Assembly: GCA_963932465.1 (NCBI GenBank)
Contig: OZ010786.1
Coordinates: 276,614,411 to 276,678,410 of the forward strand
Length of the DNA stretch: 64,000 nt
Source of the DNA: Maratus speciosus
Lineage: Eukaryota > Arthropoda > Arachnida > Araneae > Salticidae
Direction of reading: 5' to 3'
The position numbers were made by a program, and so were the translations under genes. The notes below the pieces were generated by a model. That model was not told where the DNA came from and made no database searches. It saw nothing but the letters and a program-made list of their open reading frames with translations. How positions within the stretch are numbered: the first letter of the stretch is position 1; every line of letters starts with the position of its first letter. Of the stretch, positions 22,893 through 35,264 are shown piece after piece.

Positions 22893-23764
22893 ACAAGTAA
22901 GAAAAAAATCATGCGTCAAGCATAGATTATGAAACACTTTCCAACACATTTAGAATAATGTAACAAAACTACACCCTTTAAAAAAATAAAATATTATATC
23001 AAATTCAACCATATGGAAACGCATAATACATTTCAAAACACAATTTCAGCTGTTCCGATTCACAATCGGAAAATTATGCGAATTTTTTCAGCAGCCCTGT
23101 ATATGATATGTAGATTTGAATCTATTAACTACATGCATGCCAAAATTTAATTCACTTAAGAGATACATATAGTACTTCAGTTGAAAATTTACCTTCAGCA
23201 TTTTCCTCTAATAAGGAGAACGGTAAGTGAATACTTTTGTGCAGCCCTGTATTTGAGGTATGCAATTTATATATAACGAGTAAGATGCAAAAATTAATTT
23301 AATTTAAAAGCGCATACCGAATTTTAAACCGTACACTCCAGCAGTTATTACTCAAAGACAGTACTGTACCGTAGCGATTTCTTTTGTGTGTCCCTGTAAA
23401 TGAGTAAAAAATGCTATGAATGCTTTGTTTAAACGTGATCATAGTGAAATTCAGTGATTTATATCAGTTTCAATACATTTGAAATAACATAATGCCATTA
23501 AAATACTCTGCAAAAGATTTTTTCCCATATACCATAATGTAATGGAAAACTTTTGAGTGCCCCTGTAAATGACCAATTAATCCTACATACATGATATACA
23601 ATACCAAACATGCTTTGGTGACCCTAAATAACCTTTATCAATTGCATGAAAATCCGAGTATATTTACGGGAGTTAGAACGTGGACAGACGGCCAGACGGA
23701 CTGACGGACAGACGGACAGACAAACCGAATGAATAAACACTTTTCAATTTTGTTGGAAAGTGTT
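22893..23764 (-). repeat. CAGGG-module composite repeat, minus strand
   Basis: The tail starts near 22893 (AAGCATAGATTATGAAACAC). Three or four reversed modules end in CCCTGTA-type words at about 23094, 23246, 23391 and 23560. The leader GACGGACAGACGGACAGACA lies at 23700-23720. The head is the hairpin AACACTTTTCAAT...TTGGAAAGTGTT (23734-23764). It lies inside the first intron of the locus B pseudogene. Confidence 0.65.
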
Positions 23765-24029
23765 AAAAATGTTTGAACATGAATAGACTGAATGCCAAAC
23801 TGTAGATATGATCACTTTTCTCTATGTTACGAAATGTTAATAATAACGCATCGAAATAAGATTTGAAGATCCCCAAGACTGAACGTAGTATTTTCAAAAT
23901 ACTAACATAAGATATTTTGCAATAAAAAAGGATAGTTGAACTAACACAGGGAAGAAATTAGACCTAGAGGTTGCGTCGTTCAAACAACTGAAATGAAATG
24001 TGGTATATAGTTATTTGAATGTATGCGCT

Positions 24030-24269
24030 CGAAATTGTGATGAAAGAGAACAATGAAGCCTGCACAGTTATGGTTAGTTTGAAATGTATCGAAATTGTGA
24101 TGAAAGAGAACAATGAAGCCTGCACAGTTATGGTTAGTTTGAAATGTATCGAAATTGTGATGAAAGAGAACAATGAAGCCTGCACAGTTATGGTTAGTTT
24201 GAAATATATCGAAATTGTGAGGAAAGAGAACAATGAAGCATGCACAGTTATGGTTAGTTTGAAATACAT
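24030..24269. repeat. 60-bp tandem repeat, four copies
   Basis: A 60-bp unit (GAAATTGTGATGAAAGAGAA at its start, TTGAAATGTATC at its end) repeats four times in exact 60-nt register. The first two or three copies are identical and the fourth carries a few changes. Because 60 is divisible by three, frames stay open on both strands: 24019-24312 (+) with a 20-residue repeat (EIVMKENNEACTVMVSLK), and 23964-24329 (-). I see no promoter, signal peptide or homology to make either a gene; a recent minisatellite is the simplest reading. Confidence 0.85.
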
Positions 24270-25339
24270 CGAATTTTTAGAATGGCAACAGCCACTTATT
24301 TCAATCCCATAATACTGTCCCATCGTCATTTATGGATTTTCAATGCACTGATCATTTTGAGGTAAGAAAGTTGGTTGTCGCCATTCGAAAATAATGAAAT
24401 ATTTTCTCTGTAACCGAAAACGTGCATGATCTATTGTTCTTATTTATATTAATTTCCAACGCATGCTTTTAGAAATAGCTATTTTTCATATTTCATTTCG
24501 ATTGGTTGGTCACTAGGGATTCATTATTGAGAAAATTTCTTAATGACCAGCCTGCATATTTTCAATGTAATGACATTTAAAAAAAATTTATAAGTGTCAA
24601 GGAGAAATATTTCTCTAAATAACTTTTACATAATATAATATATCAGTAATTTTATTTAGTGTTTTTCAATAATATAGAAAATATAACAAGATAATGATGG
24701 CTAATTACATGCGACTGTAATTGGAAGAAGTTTAATTTTGCACTGTTTAAAAACGAATAATCTGAAAATCAAATGTAACAAATTCCAAATTTGTAAATTA
24801 GGACTCAACTAAGTAACAAACTTATAGTAATGCAAATCAAACAAATATACCAGTTTATTAAATTATATTAAATAAATTCAAAGAAAAAAGTTTCATTTTC
24901 GGGTGAAATATATTTTCCTATAAAACTGTTGTACTTACAAAGAATGATATTTATTTACACACATATTCCTCATCATAAATTCCCCGTATGTAGCTTCAGA
25001 GAATATTAATTATATTACTTTCGTGGAAGTCGCAATCAAAATTGGCTCTTGCAAGTACTGCTTATAAACAGAGTATTTTTTTTTAAATTATTATGTGAAA
25101 TAGGGTAAAGAAATGTATTGCAATAAGAAAACATAGAACGTAAAAACAATTTTAAAAAAATCATTAAAACTTTTTTATTGAGTTTTATTAAATAATTACG
25201 TGCAACATTTAAAAATAAATTGCAACATCAGAGTAACAATATTCTTGAGAAATACAGTCAAAATGATATGGAAAAATGTGAAAAATTGCAACATTTAATT
25301 ATGCAATATTCCCCTTTTAGCCTAATTGCGTGTATTGCT

Positions 25340-25735
25340 AACATTTTGCGATACACAGTTGCCTAGTTGGAGATTATCTACATACACAAATGAAATACAT
25401 CTTTTAATTTGCGGTTTTAAATAATAATAACCAATTAAACAGGTTTTTTCAAACAAAATATTTGAAAACAAGACGGAAATTGTACGACAAACGTGGCAAA
25501 TAAGGTGCGTTCGTACTAGAACTAGTTTTATAAATATTCAGATCTCAATGCAATAACTGTTGCACTCTTATGCAAAATGCATGAACATAACTTTTATTAC
25601 GATTATATATATTAAATATGACGTAATCACCATGACAACCTAGAATCATTACATATTATGGGATATAATTGAATTAATTACGTATGATAGGATTTAATAG
25701 AATAAAGAAAACTTTTATTATATCTTTTTAAATCT
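25340..25735. other. Flank with inverted copy of 22370-22465
   Basis: 25430-25530 is the reverse complement of the GTACGAACGC segment at 22370-22465. The rest is unassigned AT-rich DNA. Confidence 0.5.
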
Positions 25736-27170
25736 GAAATGACTCGACCAAATTTTGCATCGATTATATATATTAAATTTCAAAACATTCGGTTGGGTAA
25801 TTTTTCGCTTTTTTGTGTGGACAGACGGACAGATAGACGGACGGAGACGACGACAATAGGTGGTATGTATTTATTTATTTACGACATTTCCTCATCGACC
25901 ATAATGTAATGGAATACTTTTAAGTATCTACGTAAATAAACTATGAACGCTACATTTTTTATTTTCAATACGGAATATGGCATAGTAAATCTCAATAACA
26001 TATATCAATTACAGAGCAATCCAACTATATTATCGCAAGTTAGAGTTCGGACAGACAGGAGGCCAGACGAACAGACAAACCGAATTTATAAGCACTTTTC
26101 CTCTGTGTATGAAATTGTTAAAAACACATAATAGGTTGAAATTTTACTTTCAGAAATTTATACCAATATATCGAAGCATACCTGAATACTTTTGTATAAT
26201 CCTGTGTTTTACCTGCTATCTTTATATAAACGATACTATTTAGCTAAAATTTAATTCAGACTAAAACACGTTTAAAACTACTGTAATCAAATTTCCAGAG
26301 ATTATCATCCATAGACGGTCATCTATCCAATTCTTTGCGTAGCGCTGTATATCAATTTAACTATATTCTATAAACATATCTTTGCATACTAAATGTAGTT
26401 CAGCGTAAAAATGCATAACCCTTTTTAAAACCACCTTTAAGCTATTTTCGTTCATACTCAGTAATCCTAATGAATTCTTTTGTGTATTCATGTATATTTT
26501 CTACAGTATTTATTTATACACACAGCGTAATATGCAAAAATTTAGTTAAACCTAAAAACTCATATCACAACTAAAAATACACTTCCAGCAATCATCGCTA
26601 CTATACAGTACTTCGGATACAGTGTAGTATCCGGATCTTTTGTGTGGCCCTGTAAATACTGTGCACTTTATATTATACTGAAAATAACTTGTGGTAAATA
26701 TCAGCAACGTATATCAATTTCATTATATGTGAAATAGTTTAACATAATATACGCCGCAAACAATGTTTCCCCTATACCATTATGTAACAGAATTGTTTTG
26801 TGTGGCCCTGTAAATGAATAATATATATTCCATGCACCGTATATTCTGCAGAATGTATATATTAGTGTACCTCATAAATGCATATCAATTTCATTATATT
26901 CGAAACTGTGTAACATCATTAAAGTGCACTTCAAACAATTTTTTTCCAATGTTCGTAATGCAACGTAACACTGTTGGCTATCCCTGTAATTGAACAATAT
27001 ATCCGATATTCATAAAATTTGAAATGACTCGACAAAATTCTGCAATGATTATATATATTAAATTTTCTAACCATTCGGTTGGGTAGCTTTTATGATGTTA
27101 TCTTCGGACAGACGGACGGACAGACAGATGGACCAGACGACAACTAAAGGTGCTACGTAATTATGAGCGT
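25735..27170 (-). repeat. Two joined composite repeats on the minus strand
   Basis: 25735-25870 is a reversed alternative head (GGACAGACGGACAGATAGAC). 25880-26130 is the head side of a CAGGG-family copy (leader GACAGACAAACCGAA near 26070). 26135-27000 holds reversed CAGGG modules. 27005-27170 is another alternative head (GGACAGACGGACGGACAGAC, then GGTGCTACGTAATTATGAGC). The order implies nested insertion or head swapping. Confidence 0.55.
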
Positions 27171-28040
27171 ACCTAAAAATCGTATTTCTAAATTATATGG
27201 TCTTGTAAGGGAAGTTTATGTTTTCATAAGTATTTTAGTACATGAGATTCCATTCAGCTTTTGGACAAAATTCCGATATTTCGTGGTTGACAGGTATGTT
27301 AGGTATTTTATTAGGATAGGATAAAATATCTTGTACAACGAAAATAATCATACATAGAATGACACTAAGTGTATAACGCTTCCGGGGTTGAACTCATCCT
27401 TTTCCTCATAATCCAAACGCAGCCACGTTAGGCTTAAGCAATCCGATGCCGTATTTGCCGACTACCTTATTGAATTTGGGTATCTATTCGTTGTGTAACA
27501 TATTCTTCTTCAATTTTTCTCAAACCTTCAAAAAGTATACAATTATAACGCTTTAAGATCTAATTTAAAAATAACCAGATACCAACAACAGGGTTCCGAT
27601 GTATACAAGCGATTACCGTTAGCATTCATAAGCACAAATTACAAATCCAAAAACAAATGAATGACTCTTTCAGCTATTCATTAAATGCTCTTAAAATATT
27701 TTGCAAAAGCGTATTAATATTTTGAAATGCGTTTTTCACTTTTGTTTACATTTATTTACAGTTTGAATTCAGTATACACGGTTAAAAATATCGCGAAAAA
27801 ATACCTCTGTTTTTCAAGGCTATCTATTTTCTGACCAATGAGAACGCTTCATGTTGTTCAGTGAATATAGCTATATTCTGTGATTCATTCCCGTGAATTA
27901 TTTTGTACCGGATTAACGTGTCCTTTCTAAAAAGAAACGTATTTCAAATTATTTAAAGGCTTTATTATGGTTTTACAAATATTTTAAGAGCAAAATCGGA
28001 TGTGGACCGTATTTTTTAATGATTCGTTCAAATGAGTCTT
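27171..28040. other. Unassigned stretch
   Basis: No recognised repeat or gene. 27380-27480 is somewhat less AT-rich but gives no credible coding frame. Confidence 0.45.
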
Positions 28041-28260
28041 TCAATTGCTTCTGGATTTGGATTGTGTTGTACATATGGCATCACGAGTGAATGTGGATTT
28101 GATTTTCAAACGAGCGTCTGGGGAGAGAACGACTTCTAATAGTAGCACTTAGAAAAAATTCGGCTTCCGTTTCAACAGGGAAGAAAGGGAGAAAACAGTC
28201 TGCGTTCTTCCTTCTTGTGTAACTTTCCCTTTTCGCTTGTAATAATTATCCAGTTATGGG
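28040..28260 (+). repeat. Inverted duplicate of 31300-31540, left copy
   Basis: The two share GAGCGTCTGGGGAGAGAACG, TAGAAAAAATTC, GTTCTTCC and TTTCCCTTTTxGCTTG with many substitutions. The right copy contains an 86-codon open frame on the minus strand (31274-31534); the left copy has lost it, so coding is doubtful. Confidence 0.6.
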
Positions 28261-28612
28261 AACATTAAAGGTATAAATAAAAAATGTCGAATGTTGAATT
28301 TTATAATTTGATTCTCAGAAAATAATGATTTTTTTCAAAAATAAATAACATAATTTTAAAAGGAAATAAATAAAAAAGAAGAATGGCTGTTATTTATATA
28401 AAAACCTTTTATATATAAATCTATAAAAATTACTTTTATAATTATAGCTTCATATTTTAATATTATAATATTTCATTATGTATATATTAACGTATTTAAA
28501 ATAAAAAATAAGTAGATTTGTCAATTCTGCATTATATTTGTATATAATATAGTTATTTGGAAATTAATATTATATATATAACTATATTAAAAAATCTGTG
28601 TCCAAAAAATAC

Positions 28613-28615
<3 letters not shown>

Positions 28616-28649
<34 letters not shown>

Positions 28650-30126
28650 CACATCGGAAAATTCTTCATTTTTACCGTTTTCATTTTTTATTAAGTTTTA
28701 TATATTAATCATTTACATTTCTGTGTGTTTACTGTTTACCTATTCTTTTTTTATATAAGGCCAATTGTCGTAAATGTTTGATATATTGTTAAGATTAGCA
28801 CCAACCTCATCGTATCCTTTTTTTTCTTTCTTTTTTTACAAACTTATGTCAATATTTCCAGTTTGGGGAATTCGATTTGAATATTTTACAATGCCTTTTT
28901 AATTTATCATTAAATGATTTTCTGAAGGAGATATGAGATAATATATTTTTTAACGATTACGTTTATTAGATTAAGTAGGAAGGAGGGGGGGGGGGGAGAG
29001 AGTTCGGTTTAAATTCTTTAACTTACATAAATGACGAAAATATCAATTTTCCTGTTTATGGGCGTGTATAAGTGTATGTATATATGCTTCTATATTGTAT
29101 AGACATAAAAAAGGGGGGGGTATTATGCATGTAACATAACATTTCACATATTGCATCATCATTTAAGGATATATTTTACTATCTCAATATTCCTCATTGC
29201 TTTTTAAATTTTCATATTTATTTACATAATACAAGGCTAAATTTTACTATCTCAAATATTCCTCATCTTTTTAAATGTTATTTATATTCTCATTTTTTTA
29301 TATTACAATTTTTTGCCTTTAAAACATTAATTTATTAATCAATTGCCCTTTTATTTATTTTTATATAATTCTTTATTTCTTTCTTTATTTATTTGTATTA
29401 ATTTATTCTTTTTATTTTATTTTATTTTGTATTCACTCAGTATTTATTAAGTTTATTCCTATTTTTTCATTCTAGTTTAACTAAAAGTTAATCTAAGTAT
29501 TTTCTTGATTTCTTCAATCATTTTCATTCCTTTTATTATAATTATTATTATTTTTTTGGACTTAAGATGGCAACTCTAAACATTATTGTTATTAATCCAG
29601 TTCCAATTTATTAATCCAGATCCAATCTATTTTCTGTAATGTTTGCGTTATAAGGAGCTAAATTTTGTCATTTTAGGCTTAATGCCGACAAAATTGGATG
29701 AAATAACGCATCGGCTATGAATGAACTCACAAGCTCCTCTGATGATTCTGTGAGTCATTCATAGTTTCTTATTTTACATACTGGTTTCATATCTTCATTT
29801 CTAAATCATATTTAGAACTTTATCAATTTCTTCATATATTTGTGATTTCAAATTTATTATATATATATATATATACATATATATATCATATATATATATC
29901 AGTGTGATTAAACATTAAAATGTTAAAACTTCGACCTGTTTTTCAGTTAACTCGATTTTTAAATGGATAATCCTCATGGTTCATAAAATTAAGGACAGGA
30001 TTTTCCTTAATATAAATTGACTGTTGATGAGTATTTGCTTAGTATTTTTTTTAAATAAAAATATTGAGCAAATAGTCATTTGTACATTATTTTTACAACG
30101 TGTCATGACATTTCATTTATTTTCTT
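28616..30126. other. AT-rich stretch with T34 run and TA repeats
   Basis: T34 at 28616-28649. (TA)n at 29856-29900. G runs near 28985 and 29113. A 15-bp hairpin at 29715-29763 (TATGAATGA-ACTCACA with TGTGAGTCATTCATA). No gene. Confidence 0.5.
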
Positions 30127-30130
30127 TTAA

Positions 30131-30624
30131 CTCTTTATGTCCCAAATTATGAATTCATGAAAATTTCATCCAAAACATTTTTTGTAAATTTTTGAAACTA
30201 CATTAAAAGATTTACACACACATTTAATAAATTTTAGAAGGATTTTGCAATTTAAAGTCAATTAATTAAATTTGTATTTATAGGAATTTTTTCAATATTT
30301 ATAACTTCATTCAAATCTTTTATTTTAAATAATTTTTTTTAGCATTTTATAGAATTAAGAAATGCACAAATATAATGCTCTTACAATAGAAACATAGGAA
30401 TAATTCCGAACTGAAACTTTTCACCCTCAAACTTTCAAAGTCAAGAAAGCTAAAGAGAGGAAAAAAAAAAAAAAAAAAAAAATTGTTCAACCAAAAATGC
30501 TTTTGGAATAAGATAACGTAAAGTACCTATACCTCATTCTAAAATGTACTAACAAACTAATCGATGCATATTTTATATCAAGTTATTTTAATGGTACGTT
30601 AAAGTAGCGTCGGGGAATAAAGGG
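30131..30624. mobile_element. TTAA-flanked MITE, piggyBac-like, copy 2
   Basis: Bounded by TTAA at 30127-30130 and 30625-30628. The left end CTCTTTATGTCCC and the inverted right end CCCTTTATTCCCC are degraded relatives of copy 1 (13378-13886). The interior matches that copy through ATTATGAATTCATGAAAATT, ATTTTAGAAGGAT and CTTTTGGAAxAAGATAACGT. Confidence 0.8.
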
Positions 30625-31229
30625 TTAAATAATTAATTATTCGGAAATTTGGTCCTTACAGTTATAGAGCGCACACAGAATTAAAAATATGAAAGAGAAT
30701 GTTGTAAGAAATTAACAGGAAGTGTGGTTTTAAAATCTTCAATAACTCTTAATAATTTTTAAATTAATTTTTCAAATCTTATTGCAATAATTAAATTTTT
30801 CCTTTATTAAGGAATTTTCCTTCATAAAACCGTTTAATAATATGTCAGTAAGATATTATAAAATATTTAAAAAAAAAAAAAGTACAAAAGCTACAAAAAT
30901 CCTTTAACTGTAAAATTTTACACAAGCTTACCATCCCCCCCCCCCACCTCACACACACACAAAAGAAAAAAAGCAGGATATGATGAGTGCTATTTTCGAA
31001 TAAATATATTATTTATAAAAAATACTGCAGAATTGACAAAACTACTATTTTTTAAGTCTGTTACAAAACTATATTAAAATATAATAATAATAAAATAAGA
31101 AGCTATAAAAATATCATATCAGATTTATCTAACAAAAGATTTTCAGATAAATAACAACCATTACTATAATTCTATTTTTTGGAAAATTATTTCCTTTTGA
31201 AAACATTTATTTTTTTGCAAATTCGATGT

Positions 31230-31258
31230 TTTTTGTTGTTGTTGTTGTTGTTGTTGTT
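31230..31258. repeat. (TTG)n microsatellite
   Basis: About nine GTT units. Confidence 0.85.
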
Positions 31259-31299
31259 TCTGTGTTGTTCAAATTATTCTTCGCTGTTTATAATTTTAA

Positions 31300-31540
31300 C
31301 AATTTCCATAATCGAATAACAAATGCAAGCAAAAAGGGAAAGCAATATGAGGCTGAGGGAAGAACGCGGTAGTTTTCCCCTTTTCTCCACAGCTGAAAAG
31401 GAAGGAGAATTTTTTCTAAGTTCTACTGTTAGCAGTCGTTCTCTCCCCAGACGCTCGTGATTTTCAATCTTAAAACGTTGAGTAAAACGTGCTTTCTTTT
31501 CCGTAAAAGTTACATTTTTAAACAGATTATTCAAAATAAA
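31300..31540 (-). repeat. Inverted duplicate of 28040-28260, right copy
   Basis: Reverse complement of the left copy at about 75-80% by eye. It contains a minus-strand frame of 86 codons (31274-31534) ending in a hydrophobic segment (SLILLSLFACICYSI). No homologue is recognised and the frame is not conserved in the left copy, so I do not call it a gene. Confidence 0.55.
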
Positions 31541-32925
31541 TTAACATTTAAGAGATTACATTCAAATATCTAACATTCTGGTGCGATAACTTCAGTTAAA
31601 ATTAGATTGGTAGCTTTATCTATCCCTATATGAAAGTAAACAAACGATTCATTCGTCTTGAATTTTTAAAATATTAAAACAAACGTTTATATGCTCTGTT
31701 GCGCCATCTGTCGGTAGTTTAAAGAAAAAAGAAATTTTCTTTTTAAAATGTTTTTTGAATTCTGAAAACATTGGGGGGGGGGGGGAAATGAATATTTCTT
31801 ATAAAATGAAATTAGAATATCAGAAATATGTAATGGCGTGTATATATCAATGCATTATTATAATAAATAAAATTTTGTATTTTGTAGGGAAAATAAATTT
31901 GTAATTTAATAACAGATTTTGAGAAAATAAATTGTTAATGTAATTAAGAGTTGCAATTTACTTATGTGATAAAAGATGATTTTTAATTATCAAAATTTAT
32001 TACAGGTTTCTTTTATGCATGTTTAAAAAAAAATCGGGATTTTCTCTGTTCAACTTTTTAAAATTTAAGTTATATAATTATTATTTTGGCAATTAATAAA
32101 AACAAATAAACTTTCTGTTGGAATTGTCTTTTATTTTACCCCATACCATCAGATAAAATAGTTAATTGACAATATGTTTTAAAATAGCATTATTAGTTAC
32201 TAATTTGAATGTTTTTGTGAAATATTTCTTCAAATTTTGTGAGTGAAGTTCCTTTGCATACTTTATGTCAGTATTTTACCAATTCAATTAATAATTTTCT
32301 TGCAAATTAAGTTTAAATGAAAAATGGCCTGTTTTTACTTTACCCCACCCCACCCTATCAGTCAGACAAGACAAAATTTATTACTCCACAATTCTTTTTA
32401 TAATGCAATGCTATATAATTTTTTTGAAAATGCAAACATGTCATTCTGACGGGCTATATTCTAGTATCATAATAAAATACAATTTAAAACTCACTCCTAG
32501 ATATACTAAAATCTTGAGACAGCAAAATTGTTCGCAAATGCAAATATTGAGGAAGACAACGGGGAGGTGGAGGGGATTCAGGGAGTCACATTTTAATTCT
32601 AAAATTCAAACAAAAAGCAATTGAAGAGCATATTTGCATGGAATTGTGTTTAATACAACAGTTCTTAAAAGTTACATTTTTTTAATCTTTGATTCTCATA
32701 TGTTAGAAAAATAAGTATAAATTTGACACCATCAAATAACGGATTGCAGGATGTTCTAGCATTTCATTCGGCATGCTAAATTTTTATATACACATACTAC
32801 TTCGGAATGCAAAAATAAATTACTAAGTTTTACAATTGTCATAATTTTCTGATACGAAATATGAAAATAAAGATTCTGTGGCAGTTGCTCCGTATTTATC
32901 ATTACTGTAAAAATTGCAGGTAAAA
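31541..32925. other. Unassigned AT-rich stretch
   Basis: No gene or repeat pair recognised. G run near 31772. Confidence 0.45.
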
Positions 32926-33048
32926 CACTGTAAAAAAAAAAAAAAAAAAACGGACTAAAATACGGAAATACTACTGGTAATCGAGACGCCAGTACTATTT
33001 CCATATTTTAAGGGAACTTTTTCCCGGTAAATTACAGAAAATTTTCTG

Positions 33049-33081
<33 letters not shown>

Positions 33082-33153
33082 CGGGGGGAAACTTTCGTTA
33101 AAATACGGAAACAGTATTGGCGTCTCGATTGGTCCGTTTTTTTCTTTATAGTG
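32926..33153. mobile_element. Foldback MITE with CACTGTAAAA ends
   Basis: CACTGT plus an A run at the left, and T-rich TATAGTG at the right. Inside, CGGACTAAAATACGGAAATA and ATCGAGACGCCAGTACTATT pair with AAAATACGGAAACAGTATTG and GGCGTCTCGATTGGTCCG. Inner arms share TTCCCGGTAAATTACAGAAA with AATTTACCGGGGGGAAA around T runs. Non-coding. Its ends resemble the CACTGTA family at 21353 and 43911. Confidence 0.7.
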
Positions 33154-33354
33154 ATACTCAATATAAGTACCGAATTTTAATTTCGATATAATTTCTGAAA
33201 TTGTCCCTTTATAAAACTATTGCTAAATCTGGAATTAACTGTAGAAACGTAATCGATTTTTTTTATTATTATTTGAGTTTGAAATTGTTACCATTGAAAA
33301 ATTTAAAGCTTCTGGTCACTCTAAAATTGAGGGAGTCGTCTAACAAGGAAGATT

Positions 33355-33625
33355 ATTGCCGAAACGTCAGTGAAGGCTTACTGTGGAGACACGAAAAGTT
33401 TTGATTTCCGTTTGTCTGTCTGTCTGTCTGTCTGTTCCGCGATAACTACCGCAAAAAGCACCCGATCAGCTTGAAATTAATTGGGCATATTCTTGAGATA
33501 CCCGGACGTAGCTGTATAGTTTTTGGTTAAATTTGGTTCATTCGTTCGGAAAATATGGAAGATTTTATTTTTCTTTATAATGCTTTTCTACGGCAAGTCA
33601 GACGATTTTCAAATTTCGATTAGTT
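33355..33625 (+). repeat. (TCTG)n-bearing repeat, left copy of inverted pair
   Basis: It contains GCCGAAACGTCAGTGAAGGC, TACTGTGGAGACACGAAA, TTTCCGTTTG, then TCTG x5 and GCGATAACTACCGCAAAAAG. Its reverse complement lies at 35265-35525. The core (GATAACTACCGCAAAAAGCA, then CCGATCAGCTTGAAATTAAT) is another version of the core seen in the other composite repeats. Confidence 0.7.
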
Positions 33626-33706
33626 GAAAGAAAATGGCACGTTTGATTAATGGATTTAAATGTCAAATTATGGATACTAAAATTCCAAATAAGGGTTTTA
33701 AACTAG

Positions 33707-34020
33707 TAAATCTGCAGATCAGGAGCCTCAACGTCAGCTCTGCAAGTCACTGTTTTTAGACACACTTTGGTAATATTCAATTTCATGCAAACCGCAATTT
33801 AAAGTTTTCAAATTATGTAATTATTTATAAGAATAAAAAATACGAAGTTTTCAGACATTAGAAGCATTACATTAAAAACGTTGTTACGGAAGGATATTTT
33901 GAAATAATTTTCATGAGCTACTAATTCTGATATTTTTTTAAATAATAAAACAGATTTCTTCAGGGGGGGGGGGGGGGCTCCGCGTCCTGAACTCCCCGTG
34001 GTTTCATTAATTTACATATG
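33707..34020 (+). repeat. Repeat pair member (inverse at 37518-37830)
   Basis: It starts ACTAGTAAATCTGCAGATCA, GGAGCCTCAACGTCAGCTCT and ends AGATTTCTTCAGG, a G run, CTGAACTCCCCG. The inverse copy ends with a cleaner hairpin (TTCAGG...CCTGAA around GGGGCAGAGCCC). GC-rich hairpin plus short conserved ends suggest a non-autonomous mobile element. Confidence 0.65.
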
Positions 34021-34724
34021 TAACTTTTTATTTATTGCACTAATGGTTATCGCAAATCTTAAATTTCTTTTTATACTTCCGAGCCTTAATTTTCAATACT
34101 GGTGGACAGAAAATGATTCACATTGACGCAATTATATTAAAAGTTTAGGTTTTATGAATGAAAATATAATTTCCTTTTAAAAATAAAATAATTTTCATTC
34201 ATATTTTCTGAAATGAGACGGCATTAAGAAGTAACACTCGCCATAAAATATTTTTTTAGGTAATCTAGTTAATGCTTGGTCTTTAAGAATGAGAATATTT
34301 ATTTCCCAATACAATGACGTCATTTTCGACAGCGATAATTTTGCAGTGTAAAATTTTGACATTTACTATATATTTGATTTTCAAAAGTTTTTTTTTTTCT
34401 CATTGAAATTTTCGATTAAAAATTAACATTTCTGTTAGCTGTGTGCAGACGATAAACCATGAGATATTAGTAACATTTCTTTTAATAATAAGAATTAATA
34501 TCATAACACAAGCCCTTTTTATTTCAACCTCAAAGCATATTAGTTTTATTTTTGATATATGAGATCAAATTCACCTTCTTTTCGTATTTTAGTTTTATTT
34601 CCAATATGATGACGTATTCATGTCTATTTTTTATTTCATTTTCCTCTTGCACATGAAAATCTTTCAAATCAAAATTAACTGTTTAGGATAAATTATTATT
34701 CTGGGATAGGATTTTCTTGGCAAC

Positions 34725-34727
<3 letters not shown>

Positions 34728-34772
<45 letters not shown>
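34728..34772. repeat. A45 homopolymer
   Basis: Uninterrupted run of about 45 A. It could be a retro-tail but no element body was found next to it. Confidence 0.9.
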
Positions 34773-34774
<2 letters not shown>

Positions 34775-35002
34775 ATTGTTAAATTTATAGCAAAATATCA
34801 ATTTATTCCTTATGACAATAATGAACTTCTTAATTTAAAAGAAAAAATATTTGAACAAAATAAGCAGAACATAGTCTTTCTTTATTTCTGGGGTAAATTT
34901 CATCTATATGTAAAGTCACAAAGGCATTAATTCGTCCCTTTTGACTTTGATTGACTTCAAACAATTACAAATACTTTCACATTTACGATATTTTTAGGTG
35001 TA

Positions 35003-35140
35003 GTTCCGTCGCTAGGCAACAGTTAAAAGAAAATAAAACAATGAAATATGTGCTTTGAAAAAAAGTAAATTTATAAAAAGATATATTATTGGAACACATA
35101 TATAAAATACCTCCATAAGTTAAACACCGAATTTAAAAAC
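35003..35140. repeat. Inverted pair member (partner 35560-35720)
   Basis: GTCGCTAGGCAAC...and ATATTATTGGAACACAT have inverted partners near 35605 and 35692-35705. The rest is diverged. Confidence 0.5.
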
Positions 35141-35264
35141 TCTGACAAATGTATACACAAAATTTCATAATATGAATAATGTATGGTTCTAATTAGAAAT
35201 TACATCATCCATAATTTACTATTTAAATCCTTCAATCATATGAGCCATTTCCTTTCAACAAATA

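Larger units (their letters stand above)
20323..24736 (-). pseudogene. Broken paralogue of the peptide gene (locus B)
   Basis: Exon 1-like sequence (24710-24736) keeps AAACTTCTT and a GT donor, but the ATG is ATT. Exon 2-like sequence (20323-20385) keeps GAATCTGAATTCTTC but has a 2-nt deletion that shifts the frame, the acceptor AG changed to AC, and no GTAAGT at its far end. No third exon was found before the neighbouring repeat at 20243. The TATA position reads CTTATAG. Intron and upstream blocks also match locus A (7616-7750 with 20390-20520; 9990-10130 with 23800-23930; 10480-10960 with 24880-25330). It is an old segmental duplicate that has lost function. Confidence 0.6.

Noticed and set aside
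31274..31534. 86-codon minus-strand frame with a hydrophobic C-terminus
   Set aside because: The inverted duplicate at 28040-28260 does not keep the frame; no start context or homologue supports it.
34728..34772. A45 run as a LINE/SINE tail
   Set aside because: No element body or target duplication could be seen beside it.
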